Shown here: positions 1 through 7,595 of the stretch, in pieces
How positions within the stretch are numbered: position 1 is the first letter of the stretch
Layout: every line of letters begins with the position of its first letter
NCBI GenBank assembly: GCA_017964755.1
Contig: JAGCRI010000163.1
Span: forward strand, 1 to 18,794
Length of the DNA stretch: 18,794 nt
Direction: 5' to 3'
From: Bacteroidales bacterium
GTDB lineage: Bacteria; Bacteroidota; Bacteroidia; Bacteroidales; WCHB1-69
Notes under the pieces: generated by a model
The model's input: the letters and a program-made list of their open reading frames with translations, nothing else
Databases searched by the model: none
Told to the model about the DNA's origin: nothing
Position numbers and translations under genes: made by a program

Positions 1-1
1 C

Positions 2-3000
2 CAGATTCACGACAGCCTCGCCAACATTGCGGACAACATCAGCGAGCAGATTCACGATTCGCTTGTTTACAATATTAATAATACTATCAGCGAGCAGATT
101 CACGACAGCCTCACGAACGCATTGGACGACTATGAAATCAAAAACTGCGACGATGTGAACAACTGCGTTACCACCTCCATTGCGGATGCTACCTCCGAAA
201 TCAACCACGCTATCGACACTATTGTGAACAACATCGCCGGCAGCGCTATTCATGACTCAATTTCGGACATCATCAGTGACCTTACGGTTTTGACTGACCG
301 CGTGAACACCTTCAACACGCACGTCTGCGACAGTGTGAAGGACTGTGTGACGGGCTGGATTCACGACAGCATTGCCAATATCTCGGGCATCAGCGACCTG
401 ACTGAACTGATTGACCGTGTGAACACCTTCAACACACACGTCTGCGACAGCGTGAAGGACTGTGTGACGGACTGGATTCATGACAGTATTGCCAACATTT
501 CGGACAACATCAGCAGCCAAATCCATGACTCGCTCGTTTACAATATTAATAATACTATCAGCGAACAGATTCACGACAGCCTCACGAACGCATTGGATGA
601 CTATGAAATCAAGAACTGCGACGATGTGAAGGCCTGTGTGACCACTGCCATTGCAGACGGTAGATCCGAAATCAACCAAGCAATTGACACCGTGGTGCTC
701 AACAACGTCAGCAATGCCATCGCGGACGGCAACTCTGATATTAATCATGCTATCGATACTATTGTGAACAACATCACCGGCAGCGCCATCCACGACAGCC
801 TTACGAACGCACTGAGCGACTATGAGATCAAGAACTGCGACGATGTGAAGACCTGCGTGGCTCCCCAGATTCACGACTCCATTGTGGGCATCAGCAACAA
901 TCTGACGGTTTTGACCGACCGCGTGAACACCTTCAACACGCACGTCTGCGACAGCGTGAAGCCCTGTGTGACGGGTTGGATTCACGACAGCATTGCTAAC
1001 ATTGGCGATCAGATTCACGACAGCCTGACCAACAACCACTATGTGACAGAAAACAACCTCTGCAACACCATTGAAAACAGTTGCAACAACGTGGCGCTGA
1101 GGGATGGCAATACGTTCACAGGCGACCACGATTTTACTGGAGCTAGCTCCGTTACTGTACCCAATGCCATCACTCCCGATCTTGCCACAGTATTGTCTTC
1201 CCCGTGCACCCAAGAGGCCGTAAGCCTGTGTGACCTTCTCGCCGTGTTCGACAGTCTGAACCGTCGCATCAACAGCATGTTCGACAGCCTTCAGCGTCTG
1301 AATGATGAACTTGCGGCTTTGAAGAGTGTCATAACGGCCAACGCTCCTACAGTGAACAATATTACTTTCACATCCATGAATGTGAAAGCCAATGCCACCT
1401 CTACCGACCCAATCACCTCCTACGAGATATGTATATCTACCAACAGCGACATGAGCAGTGCCACCTGCCATACCGTGCAAGCCTCCGACTCTGACAACTA
1501 CACCTTCACCGGCCTCACACCGAAGACAAACTACTACGTGCAGTACACTGCCACCAATTCCAACGGCACCGCCATTTCGCCGATTGTACAAGAGAGCACT
1601 CGACCTCATGCCCCCACCGCCGACGTATCTAACCCCGTTGCCATCAACCTCGCCGGCTTCAGTATAGATGTGAATAATGTTGACGCGAAAGAGTCGCCTG
1701 TAGCCATTGTTGAGATGTGTTATGTGCAAAAAGGTGTGGGCGACTGCCCTGCGAAGGAGTCTTCTTCCTACAGCACTTGCAGCGATACTGTGGTCGTAGC
1801 CACTGGTGACGGTACTACCTTTTCTCAAACCGGACTTTTGGCAGAAACTGAATACTGTGTCATTGTGAAAGTGAGCAATGAAGACAGTACCACTATCTAT
1901 GGTCCTTACAGCGTGACCACTGGCGTTGCACCATCTATTTCCCTTACCAACGACGGCAGCGCAACGATAGCCTTTTGTGGTGATAGCGTAAAGCCTGTCT
2001 CCTACACCGCCACGATTAACGACGACGATGCCAGCAACTACACCTTTACATGGAGTGCCGGCACCAGCACAACAGATAAGGACACGGTAAGCTACAATGT
2101 GGCGGGCACATACCCGGTTACCGTCACCGCCACACGCACCAACCCGAACTACACGTTGACCGCTACGACCAGTGTAACGTTGAATGCCAGCGGCGTGGTG
2201 CCCACGCTGGTACTTTGTGAGGATCCGGGCACTAACAAGGTGCTTGTGGTAGATAACAACTGCACCTCGCTTTCATGGAAAAACTCATCTGATGTGGAGG
2301 TTAGCACCGATATGGACTCATTGGTGGAGAGCTATGCAATTCCTGCCGGAGTGTACACCGTGACCGGCGTGAATAGCGATGGCTGCTCTATCACAAGGCG
2401 GACTGTCCTCGGCAACTACAGCCCCAATCCATGCATCGCTGGCAGCCACCCGGCACAGACGGGCGATGAGTACACGGGTAATGGTTACAATGCTGCAAAC
2501 CACGGTTTGGAAACCACCGACGCTGACGGCAACATCATCTCAGTGACGGATTACGACGGCAACGAATATACAGTAGTACAGATCGGCAGCCAGTGCTGGT
2601 TGGCCGAGAACATGCGGTGTATGCACTCGCCCAAGACGGGGACCAACATTGTGGTTGTGGCCACCGGGAATGCTAGCTATAGCAACAAGATGGCAGCATG
2701 GTACAATAACGACCAGGCTACGTATGACCCCAAACGTTACGGCCTTCTCTACAACTGGTGTGCGGCCATGGACACGGCCAACCCGTCTAACTATCAGGAG
2801 GTCATGACTGATAAAAACAACAATACATTCACCTTCACTCATGCGGATATCCATCAGGGTATCTGTCCGACGGGGTGGCATATTCCGACCGATGCGGAGT
2901 GGAACGAGATGGCCACCGTCACAGGTGCCTCCACAGTGGGTGGTGCGGTAGCCCTTTCCTATGGTTGTGATTGGGATGTTTCAATCCTCGATGACCCAAA

Positions 3001-4570
3001 TAGAAACGCGTCAGGTTTTTCCGCCGTGCCTTCTGGCTGGTACCACAATGGAAGCTACGCTGATGCGGGCATAGAAGCCACCTACTGGTCTTCTACTGAT
3101 GACCCCAGTGACAACAAAAACCAAAACGACCTTATTTGGCACTATAGAACAGAAGATATGACTATGTATCAGGCCGCGTATCACAAGCACTCTGGGTACT
3201 CCGTGCGTTGTGTCAGGGATGCCGTCCTCCTGTCCATCACCAGGACTGGTGACGACACTATAAAGATGTGTGGGGCACCATCTGTGGATGTCACCTTCAT
3301 CGTCACACCGAGCAACAACGACAGCTACACATATAGCTGGGGTGGCACGCCTATTTACACGAATGGCGACACCGCCATCTATTCCTTCACTTCTGCCGGC
3401 ACGCACAACGTTACCGTCACCGCCACGAACACCACCGAGGGTTACACCATGGATGCCATGAAAAGTGTAACGCTGAGTAACAATCCTGTAATTATCGACA
3501 TGTGTGAAACAGATGGCATTATGATGGTGAATGACGTGAGCGGAAATCCCAACTATATTGACTGGGGTGACACACAAACCGACAGTATCATAACCTCTTC
3601 CACTACGCACGATTATACTGCCACCCTTATCGGTAATGGTCAACACAGTGTCACCATCACCGCCTCAAGCGCTGATGGCTGCACCTTCAGCCGTACGATG
3701 ACAGTAACCATCGCTTCCACGGTGGCCGAACGCACGGTGAATCCTTGCACCGTTGACCCCGCCAGCCACGCGGCACAGACAGGAAGCGCATACATGAGTA
3801 ATGGCTATAATAGTGCAAACCACGGCTTGGAAACCGTCAATGGCTCCGGCCAAGTCACCTCAGTGACTGACTACGACGGCAATGAGTATCCAGTGGTGCA
3901 GATCGGCAGCCAGTGCTGGTTGGCCGAGAACCTGCGGTGCTCGCACTCTCCCAAGTCGGGGAGCAACATTGTGGTCACAGCAGTGAGTAACACAGTCAGC
4001 AAGATGGCAGCATGGTATAATGACGACCAGAGCACGTATAGTGCCACACGTTATGGTCTTCTCTACAACTGGTGTGCGGCCATGGACACGGCCAAATCGG
4101 GCAGTCCCGAAGTGGCGACAGCCAGCGCCAATAATGACTTCAACTTAAATACTATTTCGTTCCCCCATCAGGGCGTCTGTCCTGTTGGCTGGCATTTGCC
4201 GACCGATGCGGAGTGGAGCGCGATGGAGCTGGTGGTGAACGGTACCGATGTGTCGGGAACCACAGGCTATCGCGGCACTCATGCGGGCAAGCTCTCCACG
4301 GGCTGTGACTGGACAAGCAGCAGCACTGCCAATGCTGCTGGCAATTATGCCAATGCGGAGCGAAACAGCAGCGGTTTTTCCGCTCTGCCTGCTGGCAGCT
4401 TCAGTGACTCGTTCAGCGGCGAGGGTGACAACGCCGACTTCTGGACTTCTACTAATACCAATAAAAAGACCGCGGATTCTAGGACATTGAACCAGGATAA
4501 TCCAGGCGTGAATATGGACGGTAACTCGTCGAAAGCCATTGGGGCTTCCGTCCGTTGTGTCCGTGATTAA
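2..4570 (+). CDS. Large repeat-containing surface protein with FN3/PKD and two Fib_succ_major domains (5' partial)
   Basis: The reading frame is open to the left edge, so the N terminus and any signal peptide lie outside; a TTG at 122 only looks like a start and is internal to a repeat. Reading from base 2 gives about 1,520 residues. Order: a repetitive stalk rich in IHDSL/IHDSI and in C-x5-C pairs (to about 1060); a short heptad-like stretch (about 1240-1340); two FN3-like domains (about 1350-1915); a PKD-like domain (about 1930-2190) and an Ig-like segment; Fib_succ_major domain 1 (about 2440-3220); PKD-like 2 and an Ig-like segment (about 3226-3730); Fib_succ_major domain 2 (about 3760-4567). 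Both major domains show VVQIGSQCWLAEN, YGLLYNWCAAMD, G[IV]CP.GWH.PTDAEW, SGFSA and end SVRCVRD, as the family does. No T9SS sorting domain follows. Base composition is visibly GC-richer than the genes to the right. The role is probably extracellular adhesion or binding; the ligand is unknown. Confidence 0.9.
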   Translation, partial: QIHDSLANIADNISEQIHDSLVYNINNTISEQIHDSLTNALDDYEIKNCDDVNNCVTTSIADATSEINHAIDTIVNNIAGSAIHDSISDIISDLTVLTDRVNTFNTHVCDSVKDCVTGWIHDSIANISGISDLTELIDRVNTFNTHVCDSVKDCVTDWIHDSIANISDNISSQIHDSLVYNINNTISEQIHDSLTNALDDYEIKNCDDVKACVTTAIADGRSEINQAIDTVVLNNVSNAIADGNSDINHAIDTIVNNITGSAIHDSLTNALSDYEIKNCDDVKTCVAPQIHDSIVGISNNLTVLTDRVNTFNTHVCDSVKPCVTGWIHDSIANIGDQIHDSLTNNHYVTENNLCNTIENSCNNVALRDGNTFTGDHDFTGASSVTVPNAITPDLATVLSSPCTQEAVSLCDLLAVFDSLNRRINSMFDSLQRLNDELAALKSVITANAPTVNNITFTSMNVKANATSTDPITSYEICISTNSDMSSATCHTVQASDSDNYTFTGLTPKTNYYVQYTATNSNGTAISPIVQESTRPHAPTADVSNPVAINLAGFSIDVNNVDAKESPVAIVEMCYVQKGVGDCPAKESSSYSTCSDTVVVATGDGTTFSQTGLLAETEYCVIVKVSNEDSTTIYGPYSVTTGVAPSISLTNDGSATIAFCGDSVKPVSYTATINDDDASNYTFTWSAGTSTTDKDTVSYNVAGTYPVTVTATRTNPNYTLTATTSVTLNASGVVPTLVLCEDPGTNKVLVVDNNCTSLSWKNSSDVEVSTDMDSLVESYAIPAGVYTVTGVNSDGCSITRRTVLGNYSPNPCIAGSHPAQTGDEYTGNGYNAANHGLETTDADGNIISVTDYDGNEYTVVQIGSQCWLAENMRCMHSPKTGTNIVVVATGNASYSNKMAAWYNNDQATYDPKRYGLLYNWCAAMDTANPSNYQEVMTDKNNNTFTFTHADIHQGICPTGWHIPTDAEWNEMATVTGASTVGGAVALSYGCDWDVSILDDPNRNASGFSAVPSGWYHNGSYADAGIEATYWSSTDDPSDNKNQNDLIWHYRTEDMTMYQAAYHKHSGYSVRCVRDAVLLSITRTGDDTIKMCGAPSVDVTFIVTPSNNDSYTYSWGGTPIYTNGDTAIYSFTSAGTHNVTVTATNTTEGYTMDAMKSVTLSNNPVIIDMCETDGIMMVNDVSGNPNYIDWGDTQTDSIITSSTTHDYTATLIGNGQHSVTITASSADGCTFSRTMTVTIASTVAERTVNPCTVDPASHAAQTGSAYMSNGYNSANHGLETVNGSGQVTSVTDYDGNEYPVVQIGSQCWLAENLRCSHSPKSGSNIVVTAVSNTVSKMAAWYNDDQSTYSATRYGLLYNWCAAMDTAKSGSPEVATASANNDFNLNTISFPHQGVCPVGWHLPTDAEWSAMELVVNGTDVSGTTGYRGTHAGKLSTGCDWTSSSTANAAGNYANAERNSSGFSALPAGSFSDSFSGEGDNADFWTSTNTNKKTADSRTLNQDNPGVNMDGNSSKAIGASVRCVRD
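65..159 (+). repeat. Long direct repeat in stalk, copy 1
   Basis: This 95-nt stretch matches 536-630 with three visible mismatches, an offset of 471 nt (157 codons), so the frame is kept. The imperfect similarity extends leftwards to about the window edge. A shorter third copy of its right half lies at about 795-850. It encodes VYNINNTISEQIHDSLTNAL followed by DDYEIKNCDDV. Confidence 0.85.
302..378 (+). repeat. 77-nt stalk repeat, copy A
   Basis: Encodes VNTFNTHVCDSVKDCVT followed by a WIHDSIAN segment. Further copies begin at 419 and 923 with only a few base changes. Copies A and B are 117 nt apart (39 codons), so the stalk has a short period nested inside the longer 157-codon period. Confidence 0.85.
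419..495 (+). repeat. 77-nt stalk repeat, copy B
   Basis: Second copy of the segment at 302-378, with D in place of G before the WIHDSIAN segment. It keeps the C-x5-C pair. Confidence 0.85.
536..630 (+). repeat. Long direct repeat in stalk, copy 2
   Basis: Second copy of the 65-159 segment. The near identity at DNA level, not only protein level, points to recent duplication or continuing recombination inside the gene. Confidence 0.85.
923..999 (+). repeat. 77-nt stalk repeat, copy C
   Basis: Third copy of the segment at 302-378. It reads CDSVKPC where the others have CDSVKDC, and is otherwise near identical at base level. Confidence 0.85.
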
Positions 4571-4583
4571 TGGGTAGATTGAG

Positions 4584-4615
4584 ATTTCGCCAGCCTGCCA
4601 GCAGGCTGGCGAAAT
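4584..4615. repeat. Perfect 15-bp palindrome downstream of the surface protein
   Basis: ATTTCGCCAGCCTGC is followed by CA and then its exact reverse complement. It starts 14 nt after the stop codon and has no T tract of its own. It may be a dispersed REP/MITE-like element or an mRNA 3'-end stabiliser in front of the next hairpin. The palindrome is seen directly; its class is inference. Confidence 0.75.
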
Positions 4616-4645
4616 TGTGGGGAAAATATGATAATCGTAATTGAT

Positions 4646-4680
4646 GTAGAGACGCACGGTTGTGCGTCTCTACGTTTTTT
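4646..4680 (+). terminator. Rho-independent terminator (12-bp stem, T tract)
   Basis: GTAGAGACGCAC, loop GGTT, then the exact reverse complement, then G and six T. This is the likely end of the surface-protein transcript. The same kind of GTAGAGACGCAC palindrome is, from memory, widespread as a dispersed repeat in several phyla, so this may be a mobile palindrome serving as a terminator. Confidence 0.75.
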
Positions 4681-4783
4681 CTGGGCGGGATTGTAATGTG
4701 CATTTTTCACATTATTTGCCATTAAGGTTAGAGTATATGAATTTTGACTAAATGAAAACACATACTATTCATATTTGTTTTTT

Positions 4784-4798
4784 TGTCGCGAAGCGACA
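4784..4798. repeat. Small hairpin TGTCGC-GAA-GCGACA
   Basis: Six-base-pair stem with a GAA loop, preceded by a run of T. The T run lies before the stem, so it would act as a terminator only for leftward transcription. The rest of the 4681-4968 stretch is AT-rich, with no gene that I can support. Confidence 0.4.
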
Positions 4799-4968
4799 TT
4801 ATTTTAGTAGCCCCGTGCAAACAACTGCAAGGATCGCCAATACATCAAATATGTCACTAAAATCATTCCGTGAGCTTTTCCCCAAAAAAAGGAATTATTC
4901 CGTAAAACAATGAATATTAAACAAATAAAGAATTTCAAAAAGAAAATTGAGCAAAAAATGAAAAAAAT

Positions 4969-5000
4969 ATTGATTACATTTTGAAATTTTTGTAATTTTG
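4969..5000 (+). promoter_or_regulatory. Bacteroidota-type promoter for tRNA-Ser (and possibly exbB)
   Basis: A perfect -7 element TAATTTTG (TAnnTTTG) lies at 4993-5000, with ATTG, three of four bases of the -33 TTTG, at 4969-4972, 20 nt upstream. Transcription would begin near 5007, about 15 nt before the tRNA. No terminator separates the tRNA from exbB, so the promoter may also serve the operon. Confidence 0.6.
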
Positions 5001-5021
5001 CCCCCTGCAAATAGTAGGCAT

Positions 5022-5109
5022 GGAGAGATGGCCGAGTGGTCGAAGGCGCACGCCTGGAAAGTGTGTAAACGCCGAAAGCGTTTCAAGGGTTCGAATCCCT
5101 TTCTCTCCG
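5022..5109 (+). tRNA. tRNA-Ser (anticodon GGA)
   Basis: An 88-nt class II tRNA. The acceptor stem GGAGAGA (5022-5028) pairs with TCTCTCC (5102-5108) and the discriminator is G5109. The D stem is GCC/GGC. The anticodon stem 5049-5053/5061-5065 encloses loop CTGGAAA with anticodon GGA at 5056-5058, which reads UCC and UCU serine codons. A long variable arm AAACGC/GCGTTT is as expected for serine. The T arm is AAGGG-TTCGAAT-CCCTT. The 3' CCA is not encoded. Confidence 0.97.
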
Positions 5110-5167
5110 CTTATTTTTTTAACGTGAAAAAGAACAAAAACAAAACAATTAAAAAAAATAAAGATTT

Positions 5168-5980
5168 ATGAAAAAACTAATTGCTTTATTTGCCATTGGC
5201 GGTCTGTTGACCTTTGGTATTGCAAACGCAACGTTTGCACAAAAGAATGACAAGAATGCGGCTGCTGCCACTGAGGAAACTGTAGAAGCTCCCGAAGCGG
5301 CCCCCGCAGAAACAGCCCAACTCGTTGAAGATGAAGACGAGGTTGCCGAAAAGAGCCTTCACTATGTTCTGAAAGAGAAATTTATTCAGGGCGGCGCGTT
5401 CTGGATGACCCCCGTGCTCATCGTCCTCGTGTTAGGTCTCGCTTTCGTCATCGAAAGAATTTTTTATCTGAATATGGCTACTGTCAATTCAAAGAAACTT
5501 TTAAGCAAAGTTGAAGAGGCTTTACAGACTGGCGGTATTGAAAAAGCTAAGGAACTCTGCCGTAATACTAAAGGGCCTTTGGCAAGTGTGTTTTACCAGG
5601 GCCTTGACCGTTACAATGAAGGTATGGATTCTGTAGAAAAGGCAGTCGTTTCATACGGCGGCGTGCAGATGAGCAAGCTCGAGACAAACCTCAGCTGGAT
5701 CGGACTTTTCATGGCTTTGGGACCGTCTCTCGGATTTATGGGTACTGTCGTTGGTATGGTCCAGGCATTCGATGATATCGAAACAGCCGGTGATATTTCC
5801 CCAACCATCGTAGCAGGAGGTATGAAGGTCGCCCTTTTGACAACCGTCTTCGGTTTGGTTACCGCTATCATCCTTCAGGTTTTCTACAACTATCTCCTTT
5901 CAAAAATTGACGCCATCGTCAACGATATGGAAGATGCCACTATATCTTTCATGGATATCCTTCTTAAAAATAAACAGTAA
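5168..5980 (+). CDS. exbB: MotA/TolQ/ExbB proton channel family protein
   Basis: A 270-residue inner-membrane proton-channel subunit. With ExbD it forms the motor that turns proton-motive force into work on a TonB-like protein and so drives outer-membrane uptake. The N terminus looks like a signal peptide (about 1-24), followed by an Ala/Glu-rich acidic stretch (about 30-62), an extension usual in Bacteroidota members. Membrane segments lie at about 79-101, 175-200 and 218-244. The last two hold the family hallmark region, GPSLGFMGTVVGMVQAF and GMKVALLTTVFGLVTAI. The start is ATG 5168, 58 nt after the tRNA; the gap is A-rich with no clear promoter. It is the first gene of a four-gene operon. 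TolQ or another energising role is possible; family membership is secure. Confidence 0.93.
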   Translation: MKKLIALFAIGGLLTFGIANATFAQKNDKNAAAATEETVEAPEAAPAETAQLVEDEDEVAEKSLHYVLKEKFIQGGAFWMTPVLIVLVLGLAFVIERIFYLNMATVNSKKLLSKVEEALQTGGIEKAKELCRNTKGPLASVFYQGLDRYNEGMDSVEKAVVSYGGVQMSKLETNLSWIGLFMALGPSLGFMGTVVGMVQAFDDIETAGDISPTIVAGGMKVALLTTVFGLVTAIILQVFYNYLLSKIDAIVNDMEDATISFMDILLKNKQ

Positions 5981-5983
5981 GCG

Positions 5984-6007
5984 TTTGTGAATCAGAATTT
6001 TCACAAA
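5984..6007 (+). other. Intercistronic hairpin exbB - 6043 gene
   Basis: TTTGTGAA and TTCACAAA form an 8-bp stem with an 8-nt loop, just after the exbB stop. There is no T tract, so this is more likely an mRNA stability or processing element that could set different levels of ExbB and the downstream subunits. Function is inferred. Confidence 0.4.
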
Positions 6008-6042
6008 ATGATTAATTACTTACCTAAAAATTTAAGATAGAA

Positions 6043-6978
6043 ATGAGAAGAATTGTAAATATTATTGTTTTTGCGGCAGCCCTCGTAGTCGCCTTGTTGT
6101 CAGTCCTCTTCGTTGGGGTCTATAATGATGACGAGTCGCTCTACAACCAAGTGGGGGCGATAAAGGAAAAATCGCCTGAGATGATTGACGAGTTCCTTGC
6201 CGTAACACCTGAGACTCTTCCGCAGTACGTCGCCACAGTTCAGGAAAAGGCGGCAAATCTGAACGCAGAGCTGAAGGAACAGCAGCTGCCTAAAGATATT
6301 CTTTATACCTATATTTCCAATTTGAAGGAAGTTGATGCCGACAATTTCGAGGCGTTCAAAGCTGACTTCCCGCATTATTCATCTGTGCTTTTTGCTGCTT
6401 GCGACAAAAAACAGGAATATATTGACGGCTTTAACAATGTAGCTGACTTTGAGTCGCTCCAGCGCTATATAACAAAACTTGAAGATGAGTATGCTCCTAT
6501 GCGTCAGGATTATCTGGTGGAGAAAAATTATGTGAAGTCTGTCAATGGTCTTGTGGGACGTGCCACTTTGGTCCTTGATAACGTGAGCGCTTCAAAACAG
6601 GAGACAAAACTTGCCGAGCTTCAGGATGCAGTGAAAAGCTGCACTAAGTCGGCGGTTCTGATTAACTGTGCGACCGGACTCCTTTATGCGTTGTTCTTCA
6701 TAGCAATCGGCATGATGGTTTGCTTCGCAATTTTCCAGCTTGTGAAAAATTTCAAGACATCTTACAAAGTTTTGATTGTCATTGTAGCTGCCTGTGCATA
6801 CATTTTAATATTATATTCTGTATTCACACCTGAGATGACTCCTTCAGCAATCAAGATGCAGCACACCGTTTCAGAGCTGAAATGGATTAATGCCGGAATC
6901 ATCACATGCTACACAGTCTTTATCGGAGCACTGGTGTCAATAGTTGCAACGTGGATTATTAACCTGTTTAAAAAATAA
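6043..6978 (+). CDS. Hypothetical four-helix membrane protein of the exbB-exbD operon
   Basis: A 311-residue protein that I do not recognise by motif. It has an N-terminal membrane helix (about 3-26), then about 175 charged residues with helical character (about 30-200, rich in K, E, L and A), then three membrane helices (about 204-228, 240-262 and 281-308) ending in a short basic tail. With the first helix as an uncleaved anchor, the charged middle part would lie in the periplasm. It sits 62 nt after exbB and 5 nt before the first exbD, so it is almost certainly co-expressed and probably associates with the motor. I recall unnamed membrane proteins at this place in similar Bacteroidota operons. 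No catalytic motif is visible. Confidence 0.75.
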   Translation: MRRIVNIIVFAAALVVALLSVLFVGVYNDDESLYNQVGAIKEKSPEMIDEFLAVTPETLPQYVATVQEKAANLNAELKEQQLPKDILYTYISNLKEVDADNFEAFKADFPHYSSVLFAACDKKQEYIDGFNNVADFESLQRYITKLEDEYAPMRQDYLVEKNYVKSVNGLVGRATLVLDNVSASKQETKLAELQDAVKSCTKSAVLINCATGLLYALFFIAIGMMVCFAIFQLVKNFKTSYKVLIVIVAACAYILILYSVFTPEMTPSAIKMQHTVSELKWINAGIITCYTVFIGALVSIVATWIINLFKK

Positions 6979-6983
6979 AAGAA

Positions 6984-7565
6984 ATGGGAAAGAAAAAAGT
7001 ACCGGGAATTAACTCGAGTTCTATGGCAGACATTTCATTTCTGCTCCTTACCTTTTTCTTGCTGACCTCATCTATCAACACGGAGCAAGGTATTCCGAGA
7101 CGTCTTCCGCCCCCAAAAGAGGAGAACGCCAAAGATGAGATAGTTGATATTAACCAACGCAATGTGCTGAACGTGATTGTAAACTATAACGATGCGGTTA
7201 TGGTGAACGGCGAGCCGCTGATGCTTTCTGACCTGAAAGAGAAAGCCAAAGAGTTCCTCGCCAACCCGACCAATTCGCCGAAACTCCCTGAAAAGAATGT
7301 CATACATATCGACAATCTCGGTGAGTTCGCTGTGTCGAAAGGGGTTATTTCCCTCACCAACGACCAGAGTACAAGTTACGACGTCTATGTTCAAGTCCAG
7401 AATGAGTTGGAGAAGGCTGTAAACGAACTGCGCGACCAAGTGGCGACTCAATATTTCGGCAAAAAATACAGCGTATTGGATACCGCCTCACGCAAGGCTG
7501 TCCAAAAGGCTATCCCGATGAATATTTCTGAAGCCCCGCCAATTGATTACAGTAAGGCAGAGTAA
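6984..7565 (+). CDS. exbD: ExbD/TolR family biopolymer transport protein (first copy)
   Basis: A 193-residue single-pass protein. A short basic cytoplasmic tail is followed by one membrane helix (about 17-30) that begins with SSMADISFLLLTFFLL. The Asp in MADI is the conserved proton-carrying residue of the family. The rest is periplasmic and includes the peptidoglycan or TonB-facing domain, plus a Bacteroidota-type C-terminal extension with a YFGKKYSVLD segment. It starts 5 nt after the upstream stop, which indicates translational coupling. It is longer than enterobacterial ExbD (about 140 residues). Paired with the next gene, it suggests a heteromeric ExbD assembly. Confidence 0.92.
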   Translation: MGKKKVPGINSSSMADISFLLLTFFLLTSSINTEQGIPRRLPPPKEENAKDEIVDINQRNVLNVIVNYNDAVMVNGEPLMLSDLKEKAKEFLANPTNSPKLPEKNVIHIDNLGEFAVSKGVISLTNDQSTSYDVYVQVQNELEKAVNELRDQVATQYFGKKYSVLDTASRKAVQKAIPMNISEAPPIDYSKAE

Positions 7566-7595
7566 AAATTGTGCCACTAAATTAAATAATTGTTT

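Noticed and set aside
65..1000. CRISPR-like array from the regularly repeated segments
   Set aside because: Repeats are coding, in frame, of unequal spacing, and the intervening sequence is itself repeat-like rather than unique spacers.
257..1828. A 523-codon open frame on the minus strand
   Set aside because: It lies wholly antisense to the repetitive stalk and FN3 domains. The repeats carry the same stop-free antisense frame over and over. Its protein is His/Val-rich with no domain, and it has no promoter or signal.
3011..3646. Minus-strand open frame of 211 codons
   Set aside because: It is antisense to the first Fib_succ_major and PKD domains, with low-complexity G/V/R content and no recognisable family.
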